This document shows positions 34,261-43,457 of a stretch of DNA of 64,000 nt, piece by piece. Location of the stretch: the NCBI GenBank assembly GCA_965219935.1, contig CBDCOU010000003.1, positions 930,001 to 994,000 on the forward strand. The letters are read 5' to 3'. A program made the translations under genes and the position numbers. How positions within the stretch are numbered: position 1 is the first letter of the stretch; every line of letters starts with the position of its first letter. The notes beneath the pieces were generated by a model. That model did not search any database and was not told the origin of the DNA. It saw nothing but the letters and a program-made list of their open reading frames with translations. Origin of the DNA: Bin34 sp965219935. GTDB taxonomy: Bacteria; Chloroflexota; Anaerolineae; Caldilineales; Caldilineaceae.

Positions 34261-37200
34261 TTGTTGGAACTTCCCAATAGAACCCTCACATTATCAAAGG
34301 ACCGGTCCAAACCAGTGCAGAACTTCCCTCCCAAGACCACTGTGCTTGAACTCGAGCCGCAGGGCGAAGCGGAAAAGCTGGTGGACGCCGCCGACTCGAT
34401 GGCGGGTCAAATTGACGGCGACGTACGGTTTGATCAATACAGTCGCATGCTGTACAGCACCGACGCGTCGGTCTATCAAATCATGCCGCTCGGAGTGGTG
34501 CTGCCCAGAACCGCGGACGATGTCCAGTGTGTTCTGGAACATGCCAACCGATACGGTTTCCCGGTGTTGCCCCGCGGTGGCGGATCCTCGTTGGCGGGCC
34601 AAGCCGTCGGGACGGCCGTGGTGCTGGACTTCAGCCGCTACATGCAGGATGTGATCGAGGTCAATGTCGAGGAGGAAACACTGCGGGTTCAGCCTGGAAT
34701 GAATCTGCAGAGCATGAATCTGAAGCTTAGGAAGCACGGTTTGATGATCGGTCCCGATCCGGCCAGTGCCAACCGCGCCACCATTGGCGGATGCGTGGGC
34801 AACAATTCCGCCGGCAGCCACAGCATCCTGTACGGGATGATGATCGACAACGTGCTCGAGACGGACGTATACCTGTCGGACGGAACGTTTGCCCGCTTCC
34901 GTCCCTTGGACGTGGATGCGGCGAGAAGCAAGGGCGAACTGGACAGTCTTGAGGGCCGGATTTACTCGGGATTGGCCAATCTGGTACTCGATTGCCAGGA
35001 AGACATCCTCACCGACTGGCCGCGCCACTGGCGCCGGGCCAGCGGATATGCCCTCGACCGGTTGCTGCCGCCGCTGGTTGACGGTTCCCTGGCGCGCCAG
35101 CTGTACCTCGACTCGCCGCTGGTGCCTGCCGCGGTGCGGGACCGCACGGACCACCGGCTCAACCTGAGCAATCTGATGGTCGGCAGCGAAGGTACCCTGG
35201 GTGTCGTGACCGAGGTGCAAACCAAGCTGGTGCGCGTCCCTGCACATACCGGTCTGCTGGTGTTCCACTTTGAATCAGTGGTCGAGGCGTGCAGTGCCGT
35301 GGTGGATGTGCTGGCCATGGAACCCAGCGCCTCCGAGTTGCTGGATCGCCAACTCATGGACTTGGCCAGGGCCAAGCTGACCGGGGGCCGGAACCTGTTC
35401 TTCATCGAAGGCGACCCCGCGGCGGTCCTGCTGACCGAGTTCTACGGCAAGGATGAACGGGAAGTGCGCCTCAAGGCCGACCGGTTGCGGGATCACATGC
35501 AGCGACGGGGCTGGCAAGGCGCCGTGACCGTGGTCGAAGACCCGACGGCCCAGGCCAAGGTGTGGGATTTGCGCAAGAGCAGCCTCAACCTTCTCATGGG
35601 GCAGCGTGGTCAGCACAAGCCGTTCCCCGGCATCGAGGATGTGAGCGTACCGGTGGAGCACCTGGCCGACTACATGGACGGCATCCTCGACTACTGTGCC
35701 GGATTGCCGGACGTACCTTCCACGGCCGTCTATGCGCATGCTTCGGCCGGTTGTCTCCACGTCAGGCCCCTCATCAATCTCCATACGGTCCGGGGAGCCG
35801 AAAACCTAAAGCTTGCCGGCGAGCACAGTCTGGAACTCGCCAGGAAGTGCAACGGTGTCATGAGCGGTGAACACGGGGACGGCCTGGCCCGAAGCTACTA
35901 CAACCAGTCACTGTTCACAACGTCCCTATACAGTGCCTTGCAGCAAGTCAAACACCTGTTCGACCCGGACGGTCGTCTCAATCCGGGCAAGATCGTGGAT
36001 GCGCAGACCCCGATCGAGAACCTGCGGTTCGGTGCCGACTACAAGGCCCAGGGCTGGTCCACGGTATTCGACTGGACCATGGACCACGGGTTCGACGGCA
36101 GCGTCGAAATGTGCAACGGAGCCGGTGTGTGCCGCAAGATCGACGTGGGAACCATGTGTCCCAGCTTCATGGCCACACGAGAGGAGAAGCACTCCACGCG
36201 CGGGCGCGCGAATTCCCTGCGCAATGCCATGGCCGGCCGCATCCCCAGGGAAGAGCTGTGGACCAAGGACATGTACGAGGTCATGGACCTGTGCCTGGGG
36301 TGCAAGGCCTGCAAGACCGAATGTCCGTCGTCGGTGGACATGGCCCGGATCAAGGTCGAATACCTGCAGGCCTACAACGACCACAACGGGATGTCCCTGT
36401 TCACGCGCCTGATGGGCCTCATGCCCGGCGCGCTGCGTTTGGCGAGTTCGCAGGCGGGATGGTTGTTTCCCGCGTTGAACGCGATGGCGCGTTCGCTTCT
36501 GGGCCGATGGGGCATGCGCCGACTGGGCATGCACCCGGAACGCAGTTTCCCCGCCTTCCGCCAGGCCTCGCTGGAGCATGCTCCGAATGCGCAGAGCCTT
36601 GCGGGTTCCAATGCGCGCGCGGTCACCCTCTGGGTGGATACGTGGTCGCGATTCTTTCAGCCCGAAGTGGCGAAGGCCGCCTGCAATGTGCTCGCCAAGC
36701 TGGGTTACGACGTGGAGATCCTTTACGACACGGGTTGCTGCGGAAGGCCCTTGATTACGGGCGGCCAATTGCGCAAGGCACGCGCAGAAGCCGATCAACT
36801 CTGCCGGGAATTGATGGAGCCAATTGGGCGCGGTCGAACCATCGTCGGCCTTGAACCAAGCTGCATTCTGACGATGCGGGATGAGTTTCCCGATTTGGCC
36901 ACCGACAGGGGTTTGGCTACAACGGTGGCAAGCAACAGCCGAACGCTTGAGGAGTTTCTGGCGGAGGAGGGGGTGGAACCGCTGGACCTGGATGCCTCAT
37001 CAAAAAACGTGTGGCTGCACAACCACTGTCACCAACGCGCCCTGGTTCCGGGAAACCCGACCGTCGACCTGCTCAACAGCCTGGGTTTCAACACGCACGT
37101 GATTCCCAGCGGCTGTTGCGGCATGGCGGGGGAGTTTGGGTACTTGGACCACCACTACGAAGTGAGCCAGGCGGTGGGCGAGGATCGGCTGTTTCCGGCG

Positions 37201-37350
37201 ATACGGGAGATGCCAGCCAACGGCAGCCTGGTGGCCAGCGGATTCAGCTGTCGGGAGCAGATCAGCCACTTCACGAACCGACGGGCTCTGCACTTGGCCG
37301 AGTTTCTCGACCGGAGCATTGGCGCACAGCGACCGGTTCAACCGGAGTGA
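34261..37350 (+). CDS. FAD-linked oxidase/Fe-S oxidoreductase fusion (GlcD-GlcF/Ydij type)
   Basis: This protein of up to 1029 residues has three parts. A PCMH-type FAD domain (about 70-300; PRGGGSSLAGQAVG, IGGCVGNNSAGSHSILYGM) is followed by the FAD-oxidase C domain to about 590. Next comes a 4Fe-4S region (CNGAGVC...MCPSF near 620; CLGCKACKTECP near 680). Last are two CCG domains (GCCGRPL near 823 and GCCGMAGEFGY near 950). This layout is that of YdiJ-type D-2-hydroxyacid dehydrogenases, which pass electrons to an electron acceptor. The TTG at 34261 or the GTG at 34315 may be the start; conservation begins near residue 30. Confidence 0.88.
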   Translation: MLELPNRTLTLSKDRSKPVQNFPPKTTVLELEPQGEAEKLVDAADSMAGQIDGDVRFDQYSRMLYSTDASVYQIMPLGVVLPRTADDVQCVLEHANRYGFPVLPRGGGSSLAGQAVGTAVVLDFSRYMQDVIEVNVEEETLRVQPGMNLQSMNLKLRKHGLMIGPDPASANRATIGGCVGNNSAGSHSILYGMMIDNVLETDVYLSDGTFARFRPLDVDAARSKGELDSLEGRIYSGLANLVLDCQEDILTDWPRHWRRASGYALDRLLPPLVDGSLARQLYLDSPLVPAAVRDRTDHRLNLSNLMVGSEGTLGVVTEVQTKLVRVPAHTGLLVFHFESVVEACSAVVDVLAMEPSASELLDRQLMDLARAKLTGGRNLFFIEGDPAAVLLTEFYGKDEREVRLKADRLRDHMQRRGWQGAVTVVEDPTAQAKVWDLRKSSLNLLMGQRGQHKPFPGIEDVSVPVEHLADYMDGILDYCAGLPDVPSTAVYAHASAGCLHVRPLINLHTVRGAENLKLAGEHSLELARKCNGVMSGEHGDGLARSYYNQSLFTTSLYSALQQVKHLFDPDGRLNPGKIVDAQTPIENLRFGADYKAQGWSTVFDWTMDHGFDGSVEMCNGAGVCRKIDVGTMCPSFMATREEKHSTRGRANSLRNAMAGRIPREELWTKDMYEVMDLCLGCKACKTECPSSVDMARIKVEYLQAYNDHNGMSLFTRLMGLMPGALRLASSQAGWLFPALNAMARSLLGRWGMRRLGMHPERSFPAFRQASLEHAPNAQSLAGSNARAVTLWVDTWSRFFQPEVAKAACNVLAKLGYDVEILYDTGCCGRPLITGGQLRKARAEADQLCRELMEPIGRGRTIVGLEPSCILTMRDEFPDLATDRGLATTVASNSRTLEEFLAEEGVEPLDLDASSKNVWLHNHCHQRALVPGNPTVDLLNSLGFNTHVIPSGCCGMAGEFGYLDHHYEVSQAVGEDRLFPAIREMPANGSLVASGFSCREQISHFTNRRALHLAEFLDRSIGAQRPVQPE

Positions 37351-37403
37351 ACCGGTGAAGGAAATTGACTGCACCCCATCCGGCAAACAGGGACGCAACC
37401 GCC

Positions 37404-37706
37404 ATGTCGGAAAAGATTCAGTGTCTGCATCCCCAAGGCAAGAAGGGCGTTCGCATAGACCGGGCCAAGTACGATCCGATCCGCGAGGCCATCCTCGCGG
37501 TACTGGAGGCAGAGGGTCCTTGCAAATTCATGCAGTTGGCCGAGCGGGTCGAGGCCCGGTTCGGTGAAAGCTTCCCCGGATCGGTCTCCTGGTACACGAT
37601 CACCGTCAAGCTGGATCTGGAGGCGCGCGGCGTGGTGGAACGGGTTCGGCAGGGAGGTGCCGATTTGGTGGCGCTCCCTGCAGACTCCTCGGCCACGGAA
37701 ACCTGA
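37404..37706 (+). CDS. Small conserved winged-helix-like protein of unknown function
   Basis: This 100-residue protein (MSEKIQCLHPQGKKGVRIDR, then YDPIREAILAVLEAEG and MQLAERVEARFG) looks like a winged-helix fold. The segment SVSWYTITVKLDLEARGVVERV would be the wing and recognition part. It resembles the DUF6958-type family of small proteins, though I cannot verify the assignment here. The ATG at 37404 is preferred over an upstream TTG at 37365. It lies 53 bases downstream of the FAD/Fe-S oxidoreductase on the same strand, so they may share a transcript. Confidence 0.65.
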   Translation: MSEKIQCLHPQGKKGVRIDRAKYDPIREAILAVLEAEGPCKFMQLAERVEARFGESFPGSVSWYTITVKLDLEARGVVERVRQGGADLVALPADSSATET

Positions 37707-37778
37707 ACCTGCGGGCGCAGCACTCCATCCGAGGAACGGACGGAGTATCTGCGTGTAGACCGCAATCAATCAGATCAA

Positions 37779-38141
37779 TCAGAAGTAGACAACGAGCTCG
37801 TCGCCTTCGACCGCCACTCGATACGTCCTGACTGCCGAGTCACCGTGCAGGGCTTCGCCCGTCCGGATGTCGAACTCCCACTGGTGCCACGGACACTTCA
37901 GAACTTCGTTGGATTCGGAATAGACGAACTCGGGTTCCCCCATCTCAACCGACGGCCGCAGGCGTCCCGTACAAAGCGGCGCGCCTCGGTGCGGACATAC
38001 GTTGAGGAGGGCCCGGAACTCGCCGTCCAAGTGAAAGATTCCAATCTCCCGGCCAGCCACCTGGACGATCCGGCGGCCACCGGCTGGAATGTCGTCCGGG
38101 ACGCCCACGACGGCCCGGCGCAGCCGACGCTTAGTCTTCAA
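37779..38141 (-). CDS. Rieske [2Fe-2S] ferredoxin-like protein
   Basis: This 120-residue protein has both Rieske cluster motifs: CPHRGAPLC (Cys-x-His) and CPWHQWEFD (Cys-x-x-His). It is like the small ferredoxin component of ring-hydroxylating oxygenases and would carry electrons in the cytoplasm. The TTG at 38141 gives an 11-base overlap with the end of the amidohydrolase gene; the two are coupled. A longer frame to 38348 would overlap that gene deeply and is not conserved. No oxygenase catalytic subunit or reductase is seen nearby, so its partner is unknown. Confidence 0.82.
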   Translation of the reverse strand: MKTKRRLRRAVVGVPDDIPAGGRRIVQVAGREIGIFHLDGEFRALLNVCPHRGAPLCTGRLRPSVEMGEPEFVYSESNEVLKCPWHQWEFDIRTGEALHGDSAVRTYRVAVEGDELVVYF

Positions 38142-39249
38142 GGTCAAGCCCGTACATCTCCGCCGCATTCCGGTAGAGGACCCGGTCCCTGAGTTCGGGG
38201 TCTTCACCCAGCAGAAACGTTGCCGGCTCGTCCCAGTCCCAATGGGGGTAGTCGCTGGCAAACACGAGTGTCTGGTCAGCCTCCAGCCATCGCAGGAAGG
38301 TTTCCATGTCTTCCTCTTCCGGCAGATTGGGGAAGGGCTGTGAGCCAAACCTGATGTTCGATTTCAGATATTCGCTGGGCAGGCGGCGTACCCAGGGCGT
38401 GTAGTCGCGCAGGCTCTGCCAGTCGCTGTCCATGTGCCACATCAGGCCGGGCACCCAGAACACATCGTGTTCGATGAACAGGAACTTGAAATCCGGGAAC
38501 TTCTCGAAGACTCCTTCGCAAATCAGGCTGGCAGTGTGGGCCATGGCAATCTGGGGCCTGGCCATCCGCATTTCCAGGTAGTACGTTGGGAACCCGGCCG
38601 CCGTGGGAGCGGATGTGGTGCCGGCACCTTCGGCACCAAAGTGCACGCACATCGGCAGACCGTATTCAGCACAGGCCTCGTAGATCGGGTGGTACATCCG
38701 GTGTCCGAACGGGAATTGGGCACCGGCCGGCATCAAGGCCTGCACAAATCGCGGATCGGAACCCAACCGGCGAATTTCGGCGGCCGCCTGCTGAGGATCG
38801 TTGGGTGCGATGTGGATGGAGCCGCGCAGACGGCTGTCATGGTCGAGCCAATGGTCGGCCGTCCAGTCGTTGAAAGCCCGGCAGACCGCGGCCGCGAAGT
38901 CAAGGGTGGGATGTGCGGCATAGGCGTAGGGACCACCGGTAAGGACGGCAACATCGATGTCGTAGGTCTCCACGTGGTGCTCGACCGCCACGGCAGGCTG
39001 GTTGTTGGGATTCTCTTCCCCGCCGACCGCGTGCCAAAGGTCGTGGCGCGTGCCCTGGCCCGGCATGTTGGTATACCCGACTGCAGGAGCCATGGCACCG
39101 AAATCGTCCATCTGCTCCCTGTACTGCCGAGGCAGGTAGGGATACAGATCCTTGTGGGAGGCCGTATGGTGATGCACATCGCAGTCGATGATCCGCTGAC
39201 GAGTCGGTAGGGCCAAATCCTGTTCGAGAACCGGGGCTGCAAGTGTCAT
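38131..39249 (-). CDS. Amidohydrolase family protein (amidohydrolase 2/ACMSD type)
   Basis: This 372-residue TIM-barrel metal hydrolase or decarboxylase has an N-terminal metal site in RIIDCDVHHH, a central His in MCVHFGAEG, EHDVFWVPG, and the C-terminal Asp motif FASDYPHWDWDEP. Members hydrolyse or decarboxylate aromatic and ring compounds. The ATG at 39249 has an AGGAG site nine bases upstream; a longer frame from 39279 adds ten residues. It is coupled to a Rieske ferredoxin, suggesting an aromatic or heterocyclic degradation step. Confidence 0.87.
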   Translation of the reverse strand: MTLAAPVLEQDLALPTRQRIIDCDVHHHTASHKDLYPYLPRQYREQMDDFGAMAPAVGYTNMPGQGTRHDLWHAVGGEENPNNQPAVAVEHHVETYDIDVAVLTGGPYAYAAHPTLDFAAAVCRAFNDWTADHWLDHDSRLRGSIHIAPNDPQQAAAEIRRLGSDPRFVQALMPAGAQFPFGHRMYHPIYEACAEYGLPMCVHFGAEGAGTTSAPTAAGFPTYYLEMRMARPQIAMAHTASLICEGVFEKFPDFKFLFIEHDVFWVPGLMWHMDSDWQSLRDYTPWVRRLPSEYLKSNIRFGSQPFPNLPEEEDMETFLRWLEADQTLVFASDYPHWDWDEPATFLLGEDPELRDRVLYRNAAEMYGLDLED

Positions 39250-39725
39250 GGCTTGTGTCTCCTGGATTGACGCCAGCATTATCCACCAAGCAGATTCGAC
39301 GCCAGACAGAGTTGGCAGGCATCGAGCCTTGATAAACGAGTCACTGAGAGCTGCTGTGTGTACGCCATGGCGTCACAAAAATCGAAATGAACCAACATAC
39401 CGGGTCGTGGGAAACGAATTCACATTGCCAATGGTTTGTCTGGTGGGGTCACTTCATGAGGTGCCCCATCACATTCACACTTGGTACCGGGCCACATCGG
39501 CCCAGTCCCTCACACCGTGTTCCCAGAATTGGTCCCGCGCTTCACGGAGCCGCTTCCAGTTGCCTGTGAAGTCGTGGTACCGGACAACATGCTTGCCCGG
39601 CGCGGCCCACATGTTGCGGCTCAGTTTCTGGACATGGAGCCCAAGCGAAGTCTGCTTGACGAAGTCCAGCGCGTGCCGTACCGCCGGGTTATCGTAGTTC
39701 CGCGAAAGCATGGCGATGCTCAATA

Positions 39726-39752
39726 ATACCAATCCAGAATGATTATGGCGTT
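39726..39752 (+). repeat. Left terminal inverted repeat of the IS630-family element
   Basis: This repeat begins ATACCAAT and contains GGCGTT at offset 22-27. About 19 of 27 positions match the opposite end, by eye. Confidence 0.65.
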
Positions 39753-40800
39753 ACAGTGTCGGCGGGCAGGGCCGTCAGGGTATCCCGGATCCAGCCCCAG
39801 CCGCACAGTTGCCGCACGCGCGCCGGCTCCGCCTGCCAAGCTCTCAGGATCGGCTCCAAGGCCTCCTTTTTAGCCTCCAGGGTGGGATAGACCCGGTCCC
39901 CCAGGGCCCGGCGCAGTTCCTGGAAGAAGCGTTCCACCGGGTTCAGTTCGGGCGCGTAGGGTGGCTGCACCACCTGCGGGGCCGCGAGGGCCTGCAGGTC
40001 CTTGCTCTTGTGGCCGCCGGCCCCGTCCCAGACCCAGCCGTCGATGCCCGGCTCCTTGGCCCAGGCCCCCCAGATGCGGGCCATCTCCGCGCCCTTCATG
40101 CTCTCCTGCCAGGCCCACCACAGCCGTCCTGTCATCGGATCCAGGGCCACCGCCACATAGGTGTACCGCCGGCCGATTTGCACCTCCCGGGACACGGCCA
40201 CCCCGCGCGGGGCCCACACCCGGCGCACCGCGTTCCACAGGCCCAGCCGCATCTCGTCGCCCCACACGATGCCCTGTCCCGCCTTCAGGCCGGCTTCGGC
40301 CAGACGGGCCCCGAGCCCCCCTTTTGCCAAGCCGCCTGGGCCTGGGGATCCGTCTTCGCATGCCGGGGCCGGGGCACCTTGAGCCGGATCCCCAGCCGCG
40401 GCAGCAGCGTGTACATGCTGTCGTGGGTGTAGACCACCCCGAACTGCGCTTCGATCCAGTCCCGCACCGCCTGGGCCGTCGCAAACATCCCCGCGGCCGC
40501 GGCCGCCACCACCTGCTGCTCCTGGTCCGGCGTCAGGAAGGAGGGCTTGCCCGGACCGCCCTTGCGCCGACCGCACACCTGCGCCAGGCCCCCCTCCCGG
40601 TACCACTGCAGCCACCGGTGCACGCTGCGCAGCCCCACGCCCAGCGCGGACACCACCGCCGCCGGTGGCTCGCCCCGCCGCAACAGCCACAGCGCATGCA
40701 GCCGCGTGCGCACCTCAGGCACCTTGGCCGCCCGGTACTGCCGGTGCAGCGCGTCCGCCGTGTCCTCGGCGGCCCATGTGATGACAACCTTGCGGGTCAT
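39743..40800 (-). CDS. IS630-family transposase, expressed by -1 frameshift
   Basis: The first frame (40800-40285) encodes helix-turn-helix domains (VRTRLHALWLLRRGEPPAAV, then SVHRWLQWYREGGL). The second frame (to 39743) encodes the DDE catalytic core: VWGDEMRLGLW, VWDGAGGHKSK and PYAPELNPVERFFQELR. They join at 40316-40325, where the minus strand has AAAAGGGGGG. The first frame reads A AAG GGG there, a heptamer allowing a -1 slip into the second frame. The fused product would be about 350 residues, normal for this family. The start ATG at 40800 is near the right end. Simple inactivating mutation cannot be excluded. Confidence 0.8.
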
Positions 40801-40830
40801 GCCCCCCCTTGCAACCGGGTGCAATCACTA

Positions 40831-40857
40831 AACGCCGCTAGTATACTTGGTTGGTAT
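40831..40857 (-). repeat. Right terminal inverted repeat of the IS630-family element
   Basis: On the minus strand this begins ATACCAAC and contains GGCGTT at the same offset as the left end. It lies upstream of the transposase start. Confidence 0.65.
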
Positions 40858-41639
40858 AACACTTGCGCGCGCCCTTCCTCAAACGCTTTCACAGCGCGTT
40901 CGATTGCCTCAGCGGTCATGCCCGAACGAATCGCCGCGGATGCGTAGCCCGCGGTCTGGCAGGTCTGCCAGGCCGCCTTCAGATCTTTCGCCGGCACGAA
41001 TGCCAGCGTCTGACCTCTTAACTTCAAAGGCGATGCGGTACTCCCCGTGCCATTGCCCTTCCAAGATCCATGGTCAGACCAACTTCCCCTCCCGCACCAT
41101 GTCATTGGTCGTAGGACCCGACACGATGGGGCCGTAGAAGTTCTGCAACCCCTTGGTGAAGGGAGTGGCCGTCATTCCAACGTAGGTCTTGGAATGCAGA
41201 ATGAGCCTGAGCAGCAAGCTCTCCCTCAGGTCATGGGCTTCGTCGATGATTACCACATTGTACTTGTCCCAGAAGGATGGGGCAGCGTTGACTGCCGTCT
41301 GTGCCATGACCGCATCGCAGTCACGACCGCGCTCGTTGGTCCACTCACGGAAGTTCGTGAGCAACGACTTGCGATCAGTGATGAAGAGTGGACGGCGGCC
41401 CTCGTTGGCAAGCCTGGAAGCCACCTCGATGGTGACCTCCTTCTTGCCCGCTCCCGCGGGGAGCACAAGCATCGGGTTATCTCCCGCATGCGAGTGCTCC
41501 AGACACTCCTCGACAACGTCCTCTTGGTAATCAAGCAACTTGAGCATCTCTTCGTCCTAGAGGTAGGCCTGCTGGACTTGCCGCCAAGGAAGTCTATGGT
41601 GTGTCTGTCACAGGATAACAACTGGATAGTCCCTTCGTA

Positions 41640-43457
41640 TTACGTTGGGCGGCCCCCGGGTTCCAATTCCTGCCAACTGCCCGAATCGCCCCCCACGGGT
41701 CGCTGGGCGCATTCCACACGCAGGCCTTGGCCTGAACGATTGACAACGTGGATTGCCAGGACCGTCACATCCTCGGTATGCAGATACTCGGCCATCAAAG
41801 ACCGGCCGTAATCCTGCCGATCGGCCTGACGTTTGGCCTCTGAAAGGCTCCGGTTGACCTTCAGTTCAATCGCACAGGCATGGTCAGGGTGGCGCAGAAC
41901 CAAATCCGGCCAACCTCCGGCCTCCTTCGGTTCCGCCCGTACATCCAATCCGCCTAGGGCAGCGAACACGGCCTGCAGGACATTCAGGCATTGGTCGTGT
42001 TCGTTGAGGCGAACTCCGGCAAAGCCCGATAGGAGAGTCGCCAACTCAGTCGGCAGATCACCAAAATCCCTTCGGTGCATGATCCGACGCAGACGAACAA
42101 ACACCGGATTGCGGTCGTCACTGGAATAAGCAATGGCCAGTGCCTGCGAGTCGGCTTCCAGTCGCCTCAAATTCTCAAGGAATGCTTCAGCCACCTCGCG
42201 GTTGGGAAACGCTGCGAAGGGAGGCCCACCGTCCAGCCCCGGCTTGACGGTCAGGTATCCGCTTTGCAGCAAAAACTGCCGGGGATCAGCATCCTCAAGG
42301 GCGTTGTGATCAAGGGTTCCCTCGGCACTCAAGGTCTCCGGCAACTCGCGAGGAGCTTGTTCCAACCATGTGACCAGAGGCTGCAAGGAACCACTGGTTG
42401 CCCAGTACTTGGGGAATCGGCCCTGCCTGAACCTGTTCCGCCCCGCCTGGGTCCCAAGATCTGCAAGGGTTCTCGTCAACGACCAGGGGTTGTAGACAGG
42501 AACGCTGCCTCCTTCCAGATCGAACCGATAACCGTTGTAGTAGTCGCGCAACCGTTCCCGCAATGCATCTTCGTCCATTCCCATCTCGGCTGCAGCCCGT
42601 GCAATGTACGGACCCAGTCCGTCCGCAGCGTCCAAATCGTCCTCCGTGAACCCGCATACCGTCCCAAACTTGGCATCCCATGTCAGGTCAACGACGAGGT
42701 TCAAGGGCGAGAGGGGGTGAGCGTAGGCATTGCGGGTAACTCCCGTCAGCACAACCTTGTGCAGGCTCTGCCGGCCACTCTTCAGAAAGCTGAAGAACCC
42801 GCGCAACATGTTGAGCAACTCAGGAGGTATTGGAGACTGCCTGCCGAACATGGTCAGCGGAGCATCGAATTCGTCGACCAAGACCACTGGTTCTTTGCCG
42901 AACCGGTCTTTGAGCGCGCCGATCATCCACCGAAGCAGGTTTCCAGGGCTATCTGGACATCCGCCAGGAACGCGCAGATACTCCAACGGGATGCCAGGAT
43001 CAAGCCCGCGCCTCCTCCAAACTCCAGCTTGATCCAAGACTTCGTGGACGAGGGCACGGCGCACTGCCGTGGAGTCAGGCTCGAGCACGTTGCTCAGATC
43101 CAGCCGAATCACGGGACGACGTTCTCTGGAGGGTTGTTTGCCTTCACGAGACGTACCAGCGAACAACTCTCTGTCAGCCACGGTGGACAATTGAGAATCC
43201 GGTATAGGGTCACCACCCAGCGTTTGTACCTCCGGCATGTGGCCTTGATACATGCACTCGATGGTTGACAGCATCAAGGATTTGCCGAAACGGCGGGGCC
43301 GCGCGACAAAGACTTGCCTGGCGGACTCATCCAGCAATTGTTGAATTTGCCCTGTCTTGTCCACGTACAGTTCACCTGCCCGGCGCATCTCCACGAGATG
43401 CGTTGATCCCAACGACAGGGCTGGTAAACCGTCGTATACCGCCAAGTGCTCCTTCAT
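41640..43457 (-). CDS. Predicted AAA-ATPase with C-terminal PD-(D/E)XK nuclease-like domain
   Basis: This 605-residue protein has an AAA-ATPase-like N-terminal half: YVDKTGQIQQLL, then FVARPRRFGKSLMLSTIE as Walker A at about 52-65 and VVLVDEFDAPL as Walker B. A C-terminal PD-(D/E)XK-like core reads WPDLVLRHPDHACAIELKV, with Asp518, Glu531 and Lys533. Such AAA-ATPase_like/PDDEXK_9 proteins are widespread, often multicopy, and of unknown function; a mobile-element or defence-linked role is suspected. The ATG at 43457 is preferred; an extension to 43628 is not conserved. It lies beside the IS-split helicase pseudogene. Confidence 0.85.
   Translation of the reverse strand: MKEHLAVYDGLPALSLGSTHLVEMRRAGELYVDKTGQIQQLLDESARQVFVARPRRFGKSLMLSTIECMYQGHMPEVQTLGGDPIPDSQLSTVADRELFAGTSREGKQPSRERRPVIRLDLSNVLEPDSTAVRRALVHEVLDQAGVWRRRGLDPGIPLEYLRVPGGCPDSPGNLLRWMIGALKDRFGKEPVVLVDEFDAPLTMFGRQSPIPPELLNMLRGFFSFLKSGRQSLHKVVLTGVTRNAYAHPLSPLNLVVDLTWDAKFGTVCGFTEDDLDAADGLGPYIARAAAEMGMDEDALRERLRDYYNGYRFDLEGGSVPVYNPWSLTRTLADLGTQAGRNRFRQGRFPKYWATSGSLQPLVTWLEQAPRELPETLSAEGTLDHNALEDADPRQFLLQSGYLTVKPGLDGGPPFAAFPNREVAEAFLENLRRLEADSQALAIAYSSDDRNPVFVRLRRIMHRRDFGDLPTELATLLSGFAGVRLNEHDQCLNVLQAVFAALGGLDVRAEPKEAGGWPDLVLRHPDHACAIELKVNRSLSEAKRQADRQDYGRSLMAEYLHTEDVTVLAIHVVNRSGQGLRVECAQRPVGGDSGSWQELEPGGRPT

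Larger units (their letters stand above)
39726..40857 (-). mobile_element. IS630-family insertion sequence
   Basis: The element is about 1.13 kb. Its ends are imperfect inverted repeats that start ATACCAA on both sides and share GGCGTT at the same spacing. A TA dinucleotide occurs at both ends, as expected for the IS630/Tc1 group. It contains one transposase gene in two overlapping frames. Its GC content is higher than that of its flanks. It interrupts a helicase gene, whose reading can be followed from one side to the other. The exact ends may be off by one to three bases. Confidence 0.85.
39475..41547 (-). pseudogene. DEAD/DEAH-box helicase gene, frameshifted and split by an IS630-family element
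   Basis: The N-terminal part (41547-41074) reads LKLLDYQEDVVEECLEHS, VLPAGAGKKEVTI (Walker A, with Lys in place of the usual Thr/Ser), VVIIDEAHDL and GMTATPF. A frame change near 41070 is followed by LAFVPAKDLKAAWQTCQTAG and AFEEGRAQVL, the start of helicase C. There the reading meets the IS end. On the other side of the element, 39475-39725 continues with LSIAMLSRNYDNPAVRHALD and MWAAPGKHVVRYHDF, matching the ML-x-x-G-x-D and APGK-x-x-x-x-x-DH motifs. The gene is therefore broken by at least one frameshift and by the insertion. Confidence 0.82.

Noticed and set aside
41640..43457. Toxin-antitoxin or CRISPR-type defence reading of the AAA-ATPase region
   Set aside because: No repeats, cas-like genes or antitoxin partner are visible; the gene is a common stand-alone family.
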